This document shows positions 24,149 through 39,400 of a stretch of 64,000 nucleotides of DNA, one piece after another. The position numbers were made by a program, and so were the translations under genes. The DNA comes from Brevipalpus yothersi. Its lineage: Eukaryota > Arthropoda > Arachnida > Trombidiformes > Tenuipalpidae. The stretch covers positions 989 to 64,988 of the forward strand of contig QZCP01000612.1 in the NCBI GenBank assembly GCA_003956705.1, given 5' to 3'. Position 1 is the first letter of the stretch, and each line of letters starts with the position of its first letter. A model generated the notes under the pieces. That model was not told where the DNA came from. It did no database searches and saw nothing but the letters and a program-made list of their open reading frames with translations.

Positions 24149-24659
24149 TCATTGGATACTACTAGCATTAGATGCGATCCTAGGCCATAAATCAGCACAT
24201 TCTTTAGCTACGGGTCCAGTAATGGCAGAGCCTTTCATTTCACCCTTGTTATTGACGATCACACCAGCGTTATCCTCGAAATAGATGAACACACCATCCT
24301 TCCTGCGGAATGGCTTTCGCTGTCTTATAACAACAGCGGGCATTACCTTCTTTCTCAGCTCAGGTTTACCTTTCTTCACTGTGGCCACAATCATGTCACC
24401 ACAACCAGCAGCAGGTAAACGATTGAGTCGACCTTTTACACCATTGACAGCGATAACATAAAGATTTTTAGCTCCAGTATTGTCGGCACAATTAATGATA
24501 GCTCCAACTGGTAAACCAAGAGAGATACGAAATTTGGCACCGGCGGTACCACCTCGACCTAAAATTGACAAAACCAAATTAAAAATTAACACCATACACA
24601 GGCACAATGGAGCTATCATCTATGAGTGTGGAGCGATAATTCTTACCTCTTTTAGACAT
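24149..24659 (-). CDS. RpL23: Ribosomal protein L23 (uL14)
   Basis: Cytosolic 60S ribosomal protein uL14. Two exons, 24647-24659 (MSKRG) and 24149-24558, encode 140 residues, the usual length. The start reads MSKRGRGGTAGAKFRISLGL, then VGAIINCADNTGAKNLYVI, RLNRLPAAGCGDMIVATVKK and the C-terminal GPVAKECADLWPRIASNA. All are near-invariant in eukaryotes. The intron after the fifth codon is 88 bases. AATAAA lies just after the stop. Confidence 0.98.
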
Positions 24660-27101
24660 TGTGAACTAAATCAAATTAAGCAATCAATTTAAAAAAAACG
24701 ATTCAAACACAGAAGCAACAACACAACTTCAACATGAGTATTTAATTCCGGAAACGGAAACATGCTTCGACCGCCTCGAAAGTGTCGCCACCTTGAGTGG
24801 CTCCAATTATGAATATTATTCGATTATTCACAATGTTCAGAATTGTGATCGAAAATATGTTCATTTGAATGAACATCATGATGAAATGATTCAAATTAGT
24901 GTCTAAGAGAGGATGGCTACAGAGCCATTAGAGTTGAAGAATAAGGAAAATTATCATCTTCGAGCAGAGAGTTTGAGAAGGAAATCTTGGGTATCTTTTC
25001 AGAATTAGGGATGATGGTTAAAATTGATTATTGTTTGGATTTTCTTGAATGATCTATCAGATTAATATATATTTTCTAGAAAATATTCTATTGATCATCG
25101 ATTTGAGAAAAAAAATCATATCAAGCTTGAAAATACTCACACCTTGATGATGGAAAATTTTCTGTCAATTAAATCCAAAATAATTCATAAGGAATTTTTG
25201 AGATAGCCCTAAACTGGAATAATATCGAGAATAAAAGGGAGTCTAATCCATGGACCGTTTCTGGTCATGATTGTCATTTTACCAGAATTTTTAGCTTTCA
25301 ATGCCTAAACTTGATTGATTAACTCTGTGAAATGAGTTATTTGGGTCCTTATTTGATGTTTTGCCAATGTACAGGTAGTTTCTCTTCCAGTTCATGAAAT
25401 TAATTAAGCAAAAACTCTCGTGCGAAAACCGTCACCAATACACAATTTTCGAGTAACCAGTCAAAGAGTTTTGTTTCGGTAGTTTGGTTAAACATAGCGA
25501 AATTCTGGGTCTAAACATCTAGATGAGCTTTCGCGATGAATAGGTAAGTTTTCAAAACGAAAACTTCAAGTGGACTAAACTACGCTCCGTTTTCGTTTGT
25601 TTGGAAGTGGATTCGCATTTTTATTGGTGAATGAAAGAGTTGGAAAATCAGAAAAATCAATGTTTTTGAATAAAAAAATAAGGACAAGAATCATAGATAT
25701 TCTTCCAAAATAAAGGATGCTGGTTGAGGTCGATTATTAGCTATCACTTCTATTATGTATAAGATGAATGTTTCTATTCTTTCATAAAATGTCCTCTTGA
25801 TGATAGATTTTCGATAAAATTCAGATTCACCAAACTGAAAACTTCCACAACTTAGTCATTTGAACTCTTCGATTTTCAGTGGAGAAAGGGATTCCCAAGA
25901 TCTAACGAAACTGACTTGATATTTTGATCATGATTCTGAAGAACTTTCATCCACAAGAGGGTTCATTATTGGAGGAATTATTGAGTGATTGATTTTTTTC
26001 AGCTAAAAATGGGAAAACTTCAATGATGAGCGATATTCTTAAGATCCGATTCAACTTAGATCTTGATCATCGATCCTTCAGATTATCGCATCAATCTAGT
26101 CAAATTATTTTTCGATCTGATCATCAGTCAGCAGCAGAATCTTTTTTTCCTTTTCAATCCATCCATCCAACGATAATTCGAAATATTGAGAAAAAAATCA
26201 TTTTTCTTCTTTTTCACACACACAAAATCTCTTTGCAGCCACTAAATAATGAACTTGCATATTTATGTCTCATACTTTATTTGGTTACAACATTGATAAG
26301 TTGAGAGTGAGTTGAAAAAAATCACTCAAATGCCAGGGGTTACACTTAATAACTGTATAATAACTGTATAAGTCCTTGACTGGTTACATTTGAATCTTCA
26401 ATCTTGCTCCAGTTACGCAAGTGAAATTGTTCAATAGAGGTATAGCAGCCATTGAACCAGAGTGAATGATTGAGAAGATGATCTTGTTGAAAATAAAAGA
26501 GATAGAAATGGCCACTATCTTACGCTGTGAATCATCATCATTTGCATGTAAAAGATTTGCCCAGCTTAGCACACTAATTCGATGCATGAGTTTTGATATT
26601 TTTCCTCTCTCTTGAGGCAAATATTTGAATTTTTTTACACCATTCATGAAATTAATATGCAGTATATAAAGAAAATGCAAGGACTCAAATTCTCGCCATT
26701 CAGTTTCACAACACTTTCTCGAATATAAATATATTTACTCTTTTTAGAAATTGTTTACCTTCAATGCATCAACGGACAACAAAAGGTTTATCAGAACAGG
26801 AGAAAGTCACATGGAATCGAATTCTGACCAATTTTGTTCATTTTAGCTTCTCAAATCATTCATTTAACTAACATTTAAACCTCATCAAGCTTCTCCAGTG
26901 CAATAAGGAAATCAGAGGAAAATTTTAGGCCATAAAAGAAAGAAACATCAATTTTCTCCAAAACATCGTCTTGTGAGACTCTAATTCAACATGTTTCAAA
27001 TTCATCATTTTTATTTTCTCTTTTTCGAACCAGGAGATGATAAATTCTGCTTTATATACAAAAAAATATCAAAAAATCTCATTGATAATGTTAACCATTA
27101 T
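24660..27101. other. Non-coding
   Basis: No gene supported in about 2.4 kb. Includes the RpL23 5' flank and the 3' flank of cathepsin L. Open stretches at 26023-26304 (+) and 26384-26680 (-) lack motifs and splice support. An AATAAA on - at 27010-27015 is a possible poly(A) signal for cathepsin L. Confidence 0.5.
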
Positions 27102-28312
27102 TCAAACATCAGGATATGAGGCTTCAGCAGCAATGCCACAAATGTTTATTCCTCTGAACATACGGATATACCCTGACTCGCCCCAATCTGAGCCCCAACT
27201 ATTTTTCACAAGCCAATAATCTTCTCCGGTATCATCTCCATAGCCAACCACAGTAACACCATGGTTGAGCTGAGGATTTGGTCCACAAGATTCAGTGTAT
27301 ACACCCCCTTGATACATTTGAAAATCAAAACCAGCAGCATCAATGGCAACTGAAACCACTCGCTGGGCTACAGCATCAACTAGAGCATCTTCATCGTTCG
27401 TAGGAATGTTCGCAAAGCTCTTGATAGTCATACCGATAGAAGATTTTTTGAATTTGCACGCTCCATCTTGTCCAATGTATGGATAAGAATCTTCAGTATC
27501 GATTCCACCGTTGACTATGGTGTAATTGAAAGCATAATCTATCAAACCACCTTCACAACCATCGTTCCCTTCCGGACCAGAACAATCTACCAGATTTTGT
27601 TCGCTTAACTCTACGAGTTTACCAGTGGCTTGAGCATGAGCACCTTCCATGGAGGCGACAGCAGAGAATGCCCAGCATGATCCTACAATTAGTAAGAGAG
27701 ATATTCAATTCATCAATTAATTGATTCTCAAAATCATCGAGATTGTATCGATCAAAATAGTAAAGGAAACAATATATTTACCACAATTGCCTTGATCTTT
27801 TACTTTGGTTACGATTCCTTTTTTTCGCCAGTCAACAGATTCTGGAAGAGCTGAAACGTCACCTCTCTGGTGCAAACGAGGAGCTGATATTTTCTGGTTG
27901 TTCTTGAAACCGAGATGAGTTTTTGAAAATTCTTCTGATGTCTATCAAATGTAATGAATAAGAAGAGTTATCATGAATATAAAGAATTTCGCTACCTATG
28001 ATTCAACTTACCAAGTCAGCAAACTTATTCATTCCCAAAGTGTATGAGTGTAGCCCGTTCTTAGCTCGTTCGTTGTGTTCGTTAACTTTCTTCATGTTTC
28101 GGGTAAAAATTTGGTAACGTTGGACTTCCTCTCCAGCATCCTTGTATGTCTTGTTGAACTTTGTCTGGTAGAATGAAAGAAAAATTGAAAAACCTTCCAA
28201 TTCATCATTGTCTAATCATCACAACCGAACTTACTTTGAAACTTGTCCACTCGCTGTCCAAGGGAACACTTAAGACCGTAGCGAATAAAGCGAAAAGTAG
28301 GATGAATTTCAT
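27102..28312 (-). CDS. Cathepsin L-like cysteine protease
   Basis: Secreted or lysosomal papain-family (C1A) protease. Four exons close to 323 residues: 28235-28312, 28012-28164, 27782-27941 and 27102-27682. Signal peptide MKFILLFALFATVLS; prodomain with the ERFNIN pattern (EEVQRYQIFTRNMKKVNEHN) and GMNKFADL; maturation near LPESVDWR. Catalytic residues are all present: Gln and Cys in DQGNCGSCWAF (Cys about 133), His in LNHGVTVVGYG (about 271), Asn in VKNSWGSDWGESGY (about 291). GCEGGL stands where GCNGGL is usual. ERFNIN and this layout place it with cathepsin L rather than B. In mites, digestive cysteine proteases of this type are common, but the sequence alone does not fix the role. Confidence 0.95.
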
Positions 28313-29247
28313 GTTGGCACAATTAGAATGTCTGATGCATTATGTGAGTAAATTTCAAGTGCTTGCTTTTATCCTTTTCTTTAGGTATGAAAGAACTTGG
28401 AAAATATGTGCGTTATCAATCCATATACTTTTCTATTAATAGTACATAGATTAACTGAATTGAGTCCAAAACGCCCCCAACAGCGAGCTTGTTCAGGTAA
28501 ATCAGTATCTCTATAAATGATTGAAAATGTGTCCTAAGAAAAACTTTGTCCAATTCTCCTTAATGAACTTCGGTGCATTATTTATTGATTAACTCTCAGG
28601 GGGAGAAAAAATTGTTTCAATGACTGAGCAAAACATGGCTGTTTTGTATATTTTCCGAAATATTGAGGAAGTATCTGGAAGAGAATAATTGTGTAACCAT
28701 AGCTTGCTATGTTAGATAAAAGGAGTGAGAAATGATCATTGATGAATTCTCAGGCGTTTGATGTTTCATACGATAAAATTCATTTAATCATAGCAGTTTG
28801 GCTATGTGTGAAAAGTTTTTTGTTATATGAGCTCAAGAATGGCCGATTTCTGTCGCAATATATTGTTCAAATTCTCAGGTGGTGGTGAAAATTTTGTTCG
28901 AAAGTTTCGAAAAAACCAATCACTTTTTTTAAACATGAAGATATCATCTCGATCAACTCAGGATGTTTCTTCAATCAAATAAGCTTAGCTGTTAGAATTG
29001 ATCCGCTTGTTTCGAATTTATGCGAATTACATCGTTTTGTCAGCATATATACAATCTCGTGAAGTTCTACTGATTCCCTTTTATCTCCTCTCTCAAATCA
29101 CCAATAAGGAATGTGAGCATGGTGATGATATCACAGTAATTCGTCTTTTCTACAAGCGAGTAAACTGATTGAAACTAAAAGTAATTTGGTGTCAAAAATA
29201 ACAATCAAGTGAATACGATTAATCATTTATTGCAGCAAACATCAGGA

Positions 29248-29351
<104 letters not shown>

Positions 29352-32300
29352 CGACCAGTATAATGGTTACACGAATTTCCATCCAATTCAATTGAGTTCC
29401 TTCGTACTCATGCAGAGTGCATACTATCGATTGATTTACTACCGCCTTCGTTTGGGAAAGATTTATCACTTCCATGAGGAAGACCTCGATTCTCTGTTCG
29501 GGATCATGTACTAACTTCGCTCACAAATTCACGATAAGCGCTTGGTACAGTTTACTCAATTGTACTGAAACTAGTAGATATGTCTAAAAAGTTCGTGATG
29601 CACCACCCTCAAACAACAGGTATTCATATCTAGAGAGAGAATCAATCTGAACAGATAAAATTTTGATTGACCAATTGACTTCCGGTATTCTCAGCAGCTT
29701 CACAAACGTAATTAAATGACCAAAATCGAGCGAACATTCAGGCCTTTGGACAGGTTAGAACAACGAATGACTTTTCACCGAATGAGATGATAAATGGAAC
29801 GTTGATTGAAGTCGTAAGAGACACCAAAAATTCTTACATATTAATATCATATCAATATGATAGATTTGCTCATGATAGTGGATCGACTTCAAAATTATTG
29901 AGATGGAAGAGATGGAATGAAACATAAACTTCCACCAATGAACTTATCGCACTATTCAAAGAATGTTAGAATACTCATCTTCCAGACGGATGTGGAAGAT
30001 CCCGATGGATGATCCACTTTAATCTGATTCTGTCTCTTCCGCTTAGGCATTTGGAAAATGCTTGAAATTTTTTGAGCTTAGTCAATTCGAATCGACGCTC
30101 ATGAATCGATTAGTGTTTCCGGGAAGGAAATCTTATTTCCTCATCGTACAAGACTGCCAGGATCTCACGTGTAAGAATTTCTTCACAGAATTGCACAATA
30201 TGGTCGGATGGAAAGTTCAAGGGTTTACAACAGATATCGAAAGGAGAATTTTATCTGATCTCAATTCTTACCTCTCTCGATTGCATTAAATGTGCAGATA
30301 TAGGAAATGAGATGTTAACGATTACTTGAAACTACTGATGTTTCACCCTGTTTGACCGAATAAATATTGATTCAACTTATAATTCATTAACCATTGAACC
30401 TCTTGAATTAAACGTGTTTGATTCTAAAATTTGACAATCTCTCTCAGTCAAAGGGGCTCATCTAAGTAAACATTGGCCCGAATATGGATCAGAGAACGGA
30501 ATACATGTACATGTACATGTTAACCATTATTGCGACAATTGACTGTTAATTCATGACTGGACATGACTAGAGGCCATCAGGATCATGATTTTTTTCTTTC
30601 TACAAGTAAATCATGATATTAACCGTTGATAAACCAGATTCATGATGTATGTTATCACCACAACTGTTACATACACATACACATACTTGTAGCATGTACA
30701 TGGCAGATTCTCATCACTGGGCCAGTAGGCCTCAGAGCCTCAAGGATGGTAATTTTGTCCATTTGTGAGTTTATGTATGTGTGTGCGTTCAGATGGTTAG
30801 TGAAACCAATATTCGGTGATCCCCATGATCAGTGTCAGTCTCTCTCTTTTTTCCCACCACTGATAGTGATATTAAATGTCTAACAGCATGCTGGAATCCT
30901 GATATTGGCCTTGTTTTATTGTTACCCAAAACTAGTGATATCATGATCGTGATCTAGTCATTGGCGGTTGCCTTTCACTGCCATTAATGTATTATTATGC
31001 TGTAATACACTGTACTTGATTTTCTAGAAGTTCATAAGCCCCTAATCGCTTCGGCATTTGATGCCAGTACATGTATATGTGTATGATACGTGTATGATAT
31101 TTATGAAACGTTTAAATGCCCTTTCCTCATCAGGATATGGGTTTTAAGAGAAAGGAAAATTTTCTTCTTCCCATTTTCTATGCGTAAAAGTAGGGAGTCA
31201 ATAAAAAAAGTTGGACAAAGTATCATTCAGAGTAATAGTAATAATTATCATCACAAGTTGAGATCAACTTAATTATTGAACCCTGATTTTTATTTCTCTC
31301 CTCCTTTTTTTGATGATGATTTTTTCCACCAATATCATTCAAATTCCACATCATTTCCTCTCAATAATCAATCAAATGTAATGTAATGAAATGTATATTT
31401 TTTCTCCACTGAAGATGCATCTTCAGTGTGCTTTGATGGAAAAAATTAGAGCTGCTCGAGGCAATATTTTCTGATTGCATAAAGATAGAGTCATCAATAG
31501 TGAATCGACCTGATTTCGGTCGGAAAGAACAAGAATTCAAAGTGATAAACTTGTCCACTATTTTGTTGGATATTTTTGCACTTGAATAACACATTTTCCA
31601 GTGTTGCCTTCTCAAAGTCAATGATGATTGTGCTTGAAATATTATTATCACGAAAAGATTCTTACTTTCAAATCAAAAGCTGATCCATATCAACCAGATC
31701 TTTTGTCGTTTTTTTTCTTGATTCAATAGTAATAAAATGTCTGATCAAAAATGTCATAAAGCAAAGGAAGTCATTTGGCGTGTTACAATATTTTTGATAG
31801 CTGAACGAGCGTGAAAATAGAGTTTAATGAGCCGATTGATTGACTATTTGGTGATTTTCAGGGAGAATAATCGAAAATAATCAAAAACAAACGTTATTCA
31901 CGACTGAGGGAGATGTAAAAAAAATGAATCAGAATCTAAAATAGCCAATTCAATTGATTTTTGAACATCATTCACCGATTGTTGAATCTAAAATTTCATC
32001 TCACGAATGGTGATTTTGATTGATAATAGTTGAATTTCGACACTCCGGCATTCAGGTATCATTTGGAAATCGATACCAAAGTGGGATGCCTCCATTGAAA
32101 ATTTTGAACTGTGTGTGTATGAGTATCAGAGTTACCATTTTGCAGGCCTCATGATAATGTAGCCGTAAAAATTAGACATTGAATGAGTTTCCACCAATTA
32201 ATGACCTAATAAAAAAAAGAGAGAGAGAAAATCTTATTCAGTTTCGAGAGTGATGCTCATCAAAAGATCATCAACAGCAATACATGTAGCAATATGAAGC

Positions 32301-34569
32301 AACTATTCTCAATCCACTTCGCAACACTTGCCTGCCAACCTGGAATTAGTCATGAAAAGTGACATGAGATAGATGAAAGTGATCACCGAAAATGGAATGA
32401 AGAGAAAAAAAAGAAGTTATATATAAATAAATATCTCTCTCTCTCTCATCTTCTTCAACATAGAAGAGTGAAAAGAAAGATCACACATATTTCTTTGAGA
32501 TCTGTCATCGAAAAAGCGTTATTCTTTCCGTTTCATCTGATGCTGATGGTTAATACACACACACACACAAGTTGACTGGGGTAAAGTTAGCAAATGGAGC
32601 GATGAACCTTATTCTCTTCAGCATACGGAATATACATGTATATCGATTTCGGAAGAGGTGTTGATAGTATATTGGTGATGATAATTCAAAAGAAAAGATA
32701 AGTGGAATATTTTTCCTTTTTACTTCGCCATGATGCAATAAATCTGCCGATTATTTCAAGTATTTGGGAGCCAAAAATTTGTATCAAGAATGAGTATACA
32801 GTAGTAGTAGTGGTATCATGATTAACATGATGGGCAAAAACATTTGTATAAACTACGTTCATGAACAATGCAAATTTTCAGGCCTAATATTACTTGATTG
32901 ATAATGAGAGGAGGCTATAAGAAAATGATCCAAATTCATGATAAATTTGGACCATGTTAATTTTCCACTCACCAGGGTTTGAACTACTTTCATCAATCTG
33001 AATCAAAGACATCAATTCAAATCTAACGCTCTGATCATCTACCGGATGGATCTCATCGAGACAAACAATTACTGGCAGCTTGGCCCTCAAACGATAAACC
33101 ATCATCATTTCTCTCTCTTAATAAGGTTCTCCAGTCTGCTGACGAGTTTGATAACAAATATTTGGGAATCAATATCGGGCAACATCGGGCTGTAATTCAT
33201 TGGAACATTGGTCATTTTGTGGAGTGAAGAAGTAAGATTACAAGTATATTTATCTTTTATCTATCGAAAATCTTCTTGGAGTACATGAATTGACCGAATG
33301 TGTTGAATCATTGAGTAAATGCTATTGATAAAAATAAATGAAACTTATCAGAATTTTCTTGGCTCATGAATCTTGTTTCTGATTAATCTTTGCACTTTAA
33401 CATGTTCAGAATGCTGATAAAAGGGAAAAATTAGCATCTGATTATCAAGCGACTTCCAATTTATCCAAGATCATGAAACATGGTGATAGAAGAGAAAAAA
33501 AGGAAGTAGCATACAGATTATTAGCAGGACTCATGTTCTATTTGATGATGATAAAGAAGTGGACATTTTTGAGAATGAGATCGGCTAGTTTTTCCAAAAT
33601 GAAGATAGATAGTAGATTATGTTGGCATGAAAAGTCTCAAATATGACCTTATTTATTCGCTTGACCGAATAGGTTCCATTAGGCCGATTGATCAGATTCA
33701 CCAGCATTTTGGATCATATTTTGCGAACAATATTTCAAAAATTGTATCAAAAAGTCACCAACTCTCACTTTCGATGAAATTTTTCTAATCCAGCTGAGTA
33801 ATGAAAAGTGAAAATTATCATCCGAGAAAATAATGATGAAATTCAAACCTATCCTTAAATCCGTGTTTTGCATAAGCTTCCGGGCCTTTCCTATCACATA
33901 CACGCATCTTTACAATCTCTTCCGAGTGGGATTTACTCTCAGTTTCTCTCTCTTTTTTGTCCCTCTCATTTAGAGCACAGCTCAAAATTTGAGCGTATTT
34001 TTAATTACAGAATCAAGACAAATGAGCCTGAAGATCAGAAAAGTGAGTGAAAAAATGTTCTTTCTCAAAAAGCTATAGCTCTAGCTGATATTAGCAATAA
34101 CAGTATTCATTTGGCGCCAATTTTTTTCCTCTCATCATTCAAATTGACTTCCTTGTGAGAGACATTATTATCAGGTCAAGGGTAGTCGAATTAAAGGCAA
34201 ATTTGAGGCGAAGATCAAAATCAAAATCAAAATGTTCGTAATTGAGATGAGATGATAATTGGCTGTGTGTGTTTGAGGATTATGAGAGCTGAAAGCCGTA
34301 TCAATAGAGTGACCGGAAGAAAACTAAGAGTATTTTTCCATTCTGATTTCAGCTCAACAGTTTGCATTACCCACACGTGTGATGATGTACATACACTCAC
34401 ACAACAAGTGTATTCCCAATATATTCGAAGGAATGGACCACATTCGGAGTGAACGGAAAAGTGAGAAAGATTGCAGAAAAAAAAGAAGGGAAAAACCATC
34501 ATCATCTTGGCTGCATGAAACATGTTCAGCCATCATCAGTATTCATTGAGATGAATAGTGATGGAGAAA

Positions 34570-34909
<340 letters not shown>

Positions 34910-35538
34910 AGGAGGATGGAAAAAGAGACAAGACATAATAAAGAAACTGGTATAGAGGTTTGGTTTTGGCTCCCGATTGTTGAAATAGGAACATCGTTCT
35001 GGATGTCAGAATGAAAACGATGTGCGTACCTTACGATCCAGGCAGACGCTCAAAACTTTTCTCTCTCACGTACATCTCTTTCTCTCTTCTCTATTCGATA
35101 AAACTAATCATACTTATACCAAATTTTTCCTTACCATTATTTGAATACTGTTCACAACCAACGGAAGGCGGTTTCTAATTCGAATAAATATATTTTTATG
35201 TGAAAGTATCTCTCTCTCTCTCTCTCTTTCTCACTTACTCTCTCTCTCCCTGCATCTCTCATCAACTGTTCCATGCCACAGTGACGATAGATATATACTT
35301 GAACAATTTTATACTGAGCAATCATTGACGTTCAGGCCACTCGATCAACGTCCTCATCCTTCAAGTGATAACAGAGCGTATTCAAGTGGATGCTGGCCAA
35401 TTGTTATTCATCAAATCAAATCTTTTTTCTTGATAAGTGTCACTCTAACTTTTGTATGTGTTTGCTCATCAGCTGCAATCATATTTGTGTTTTCATCAAT
35501 CTATTAGCCAAGAAATACGGATTTTTGCTTCAATCATA

Positions 35539-36988
35539 ATGAAAATTGTGAGTATTAATGGTTATATCAACTTTGACTTTTTGTGAATCATACTGCTCTT
35601 AACGAATTTGATTGTGCAACAATTGATCTGATGACTTGACTTTCAACTAGATTTCGTAGGAAATTGAAGATACTGAGGTAGTATCAGTTTCCGCTAAGAA
35701 AACCGCGAAAATTTTCGTTCTAATCTGAAATTTCTACTCAAAATTTTGAGATTTTTTCGAATAGAGAGGAAGTGATTGATTCGGATGCTGAAGAAAATTT
35801 TTATCCCCCATGATTAACCCCTAAAAAATTCTAAATTAAGCGAATCTTCGAAGAGGAAACAAATACTTTCATCATCATCAGTTTTTTTCTGTCTCTCCAC
35901 AAACAAACAAATGTGTCATGAAGTCATAAAAAGTGTTGATTATTCTTTTTCTCTTTTTCTTTTTCTTTCTTGCAAGATGCAAAAGATGAAATCTATTTTT
36001 CTCGATCCAATCAGGCATAGCATTTACTTTTTCTTCTCTCTTTCTCTCTTCAACAAGAACTCTCCACTCTTGATGAATACAAATTTTATATTCATTTCTT
36101 CTTTTAATCAGAATACCCAAGAAGATTCATCGTATTGTTCAATGATATTGATCTCAGAATACATGTATACACACACACACACACACGCATTTCTTACATG
36201 CATTTTCTATTCAGTGTTCCACATCTTGATTTTGATATCAAAAGTAACGTCCGCTAGACTTAGATTCACTAGTATGAGAGAATTTGGTAATTGAAATTTT
36301 TGGAAAAGAGAAAAAAAGAGATATAAGAGGAAGACATGAAAAAGCGGAATTGGAACTCATCGGTGCTTGAATCCCGTTCCGGGAATTTACGAATTAACTA
36401 CAGAGTGGGTTGTGTAAAGAAAAATTTATCTTCAACCTTTTCTTTTGACGATTCACATGATAGTTTCATATCTTTCAATCTTGTGTCAATCATGAATTCC
36501 AGATTAAAATCTATGCTGGTCAACATGTGATGTTAAAATCAAATAACATCAAGCTTAGACATTATGAGCGTGTAATATTTTCAGATTTTCTGGAAGAAAA
36601 TTGAGCATTTTGTTAGATTGATTTATCTTGTCACCTTATAAACCTAGATAAAAGGGTTTTCAAGTTCACAAATTCGTTGATGATGGTGATCATCATCAAC
36701 GAAAGCCTCAAATGATGGTCACGCTATGATACTGTCCACTCACTGGAAACTGTATCGCCACCAAAAAACGTAAAGTGACCGGATTGAAATGATCATTATT
36801 GTTGATCATTATAGCAAAGCTTTCATTAGCCAAACTGATTGCCAATTTGAAGGATGTGAAACCAAAATTTACCCATTCATATACACACACGCAGACACAT
36901 CTTTTAGCATCAAAGTACACGAGATTAGTGTAATAATAATTAAATCAAATGTTGTTCTAACCAGTCATCAGATTGGTTCCATCGTGTA

Positions 36989-37062
<74 letters not shown>

Positions 37063-39400
37063 CTTTTTTCTCCTCACCAAGTTCACATCATTAATTTTGG
37101 AAGAAAAAATTTTCTCTCACTAACCTTTTTCCCCTTTTCGTTCTGTTTTCTCTCTCTCATAACTTGCCCAGATAATTCTTGTTCTGGCCACTACTTTGTG
37201 GACAACATCAGCCGAGCGATCATCAGTGGATGATGATAATATAATCACAGCTGATTCCGCATATGCTCGCCGAAGCTATGATTCAAGTCCGGGCTACAAA
37301 TCGGCTGTTGTGGGCACCAGCTATTCAATAGGAGCCGGTGGTGGTGGGCCACTTCCACCATCCGGTTATTCATCATCCTCATACCATCATCCACCATCGG
37401 ATCGATATTCTTCTTCTTCTTCATCTTATCCGGAGCCAGTTGGAGACATCATTAAGGGAAGACCGGCAGGTTATGGTGAGCAAACTTATTTCCCGCCCAA
37501 AAAGTATTCATCAGAACCATCCAGCTATCATCACTCAAGCCACTCAAGCTATGAGCCAATATCACCCAAACCCTATTCGTCACCATCATCTTATTATGGA
37601 TCCAGCTCATATTCATCAAGTTATCCAAGCTCACCAAGCTCATATGGATCCTATCGGCCATCATCAGCATCTTCCGGTTCATATGATTCCGGCTATGGTA
37701 AAGATTATTATCAGCCAAAAAAACAGAGCACATATGATCCAGCCTACTATGGACCAGCCAAGAGTAGTGCATATTCTTCCGATTATCAATCCAATTCTGT
37801 TGGCTACAAACCAAACTATTCTAGGTAAGTGGTGATATTGGGTCAATGTTAACACACACATACATGATTGAACTAGATTAAATTGATCAAAAGGACACGC
37901 AAATGATTTCGCATGATTGATGATTTGTTGGGATGTGAAAAGAGTGGAAAAAGATAGAAGATCAAATATTCACAATAATTATGTATCATTTGATGACTTT
38001 TCATAATTCTCTTTCTCACTCTTTTCATTACTACCCTTGATGGATGCAAAAATGATCCTTTTTTCGGAGAATCAAAAATAATTCAAATATGTCCTTAATC
38101 CTTTGATGCTCTTCTATCTTCTCTTCTTTGCGAGTTTACGTTTCAAAAGGAACCTTTTTGCATAGAAGTAGATTGAGAATGAAGAACACTAAGCAGGGAG
38201 TACTCTAAACTCTAAACTTGTATCATGAGAAAGCTAATGACCCTGAATATGTATATTTAAGCTATCAGATAGGTAAATTTTGCACACAAACACACAGATT
38301 ACATTAGTTTGAATCAAAAGATAGCCTCAAATAGGCTCAATCTTATACTGAGCGTTGTTGGAATTCATTTTATCTTGAAATATTTGGAGGTGACTAAAAA
38401 CTTATTTTATATCGAATACTCTAGTGATTACAAGGCTAAGCCTGAATATTCTTACGGTGGATGGAAGCCAACTTATTCCTCAAATTATGGTTCTTATGGT
38501 CAAAAGAATCCTGGCTATTCCTCATACCCTCCAAGCGGGTAAGTTTGTTACAAAATATTAGCACGCTAGTCGAAAGTGTTCTAAATCCATTGAATGGTCT
38601 CACTTTTATGAAGCCTAATTTTCCTCACCTCTAGAGAATAAAACCATTCGAAAGAAAAGTTTTTCTGATTTCAAAACTTCAAAATTTTTAATTTTAAAAT
38701 GTGAAATATCAGAAACAGTTCCATGGCCTAAGAAAGGGCAGTTAATTTTTTGATCCTTCAACCGAAAATGATTTTATTGAGTCTATTGATTTGCATCCAT
38801 CTCTAAAAATCCAGAGAATATTGATTAGTTGAGTTATTTGGACTAAGGAGTCTTAATATTCACTGTAACAATTCACTTACATACTATATTATTATTTTGA
38901 TAGCCCATACGGAAAAAGTGGTTATGGTTCCTATAAGCCTGATTATTCCTATAAACCAAGCGATTATTCATACAAGCCAAGTGACTATTCGTATAAGCCA
39001 AGTGAACATTCTTACAAGCCAAGTGGATACAATAAGCATTCTTCATATCCATCTTCCTATGATAAATATGGGTAAGTGATCAGATTTTACACCTTATGAG
39101 ATCAAATTCAAATGAATTCAAAATCTTTAAATCAAACAAAGATTAAAATTTTCTCTTATTTACAGATCCTCTTATGACAGCTATGCAGCTCCAAAGCCAT
39201 CATCTTACTATGGTAGCTCTTCATATAAGCCTTCCTCCTATGACTATTCACCATCCAAAAGCTATGAGCCTTCATCCTACGATTCATATTCTCAAAGTCC
39301 AAGATACCCATCAGATGACTACAGAAAAGATCGCTACAATGGAGACTATGATGCTGATTATCGATCATCTTATAATGAGCCATCATACAAGAAATCCTAA
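35539..39400 (+). CDS. Secreted Tyr/Ser/Pro-rich repetitive protein
   Basis: Probably an extracellular structural protein (cuticle, silk or adhesive); the family is not recognised. Five exons close to 392 residues: 35539-35547 (only ATG AAA ATT), 37172-37824, 38425-38538, 38904-39071 and 39166-39400, all GT-AG. The first two exons together make a clean signal peptide, MKIIILVLATTLWTTSA, which supports the 1.6 kb first intron. The mature chain is low-complexity: Ser, Tyr, Pro and Gly dominate, with YSSPSSYYGSSSYSSSYPSS-type runs, and exon 4 carries five near-tandem YKPSDYS-type units. The YKPS motif is reminiscent of Lys-Pro-Ser-Tyr repeats of mussel foot proteins, a resemblance of composition only. 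No chitin-binding (Rebers-Riddiford) motif was seen. Exons 3 to 5 begin in phase 2. Confidence 0.8.
36673..36703. repeat. Perfect 13-base inverted repeat in intron 1
   Basis: Arms TTCGTTGATGATG and CATCATCAACGAA with a 5-base spacer (GTGAT), within the first intron of the Tyr-rich gene. Confidence 0.8.
36991..37066. repeat. (TC)n then (TTTC)n microsatellite
   Basis: About 50 bases of TC followed by TTTC units, inside the first intron of the Tyr-rich gene about 105 bases before exon 2. Confidence 0.9.
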
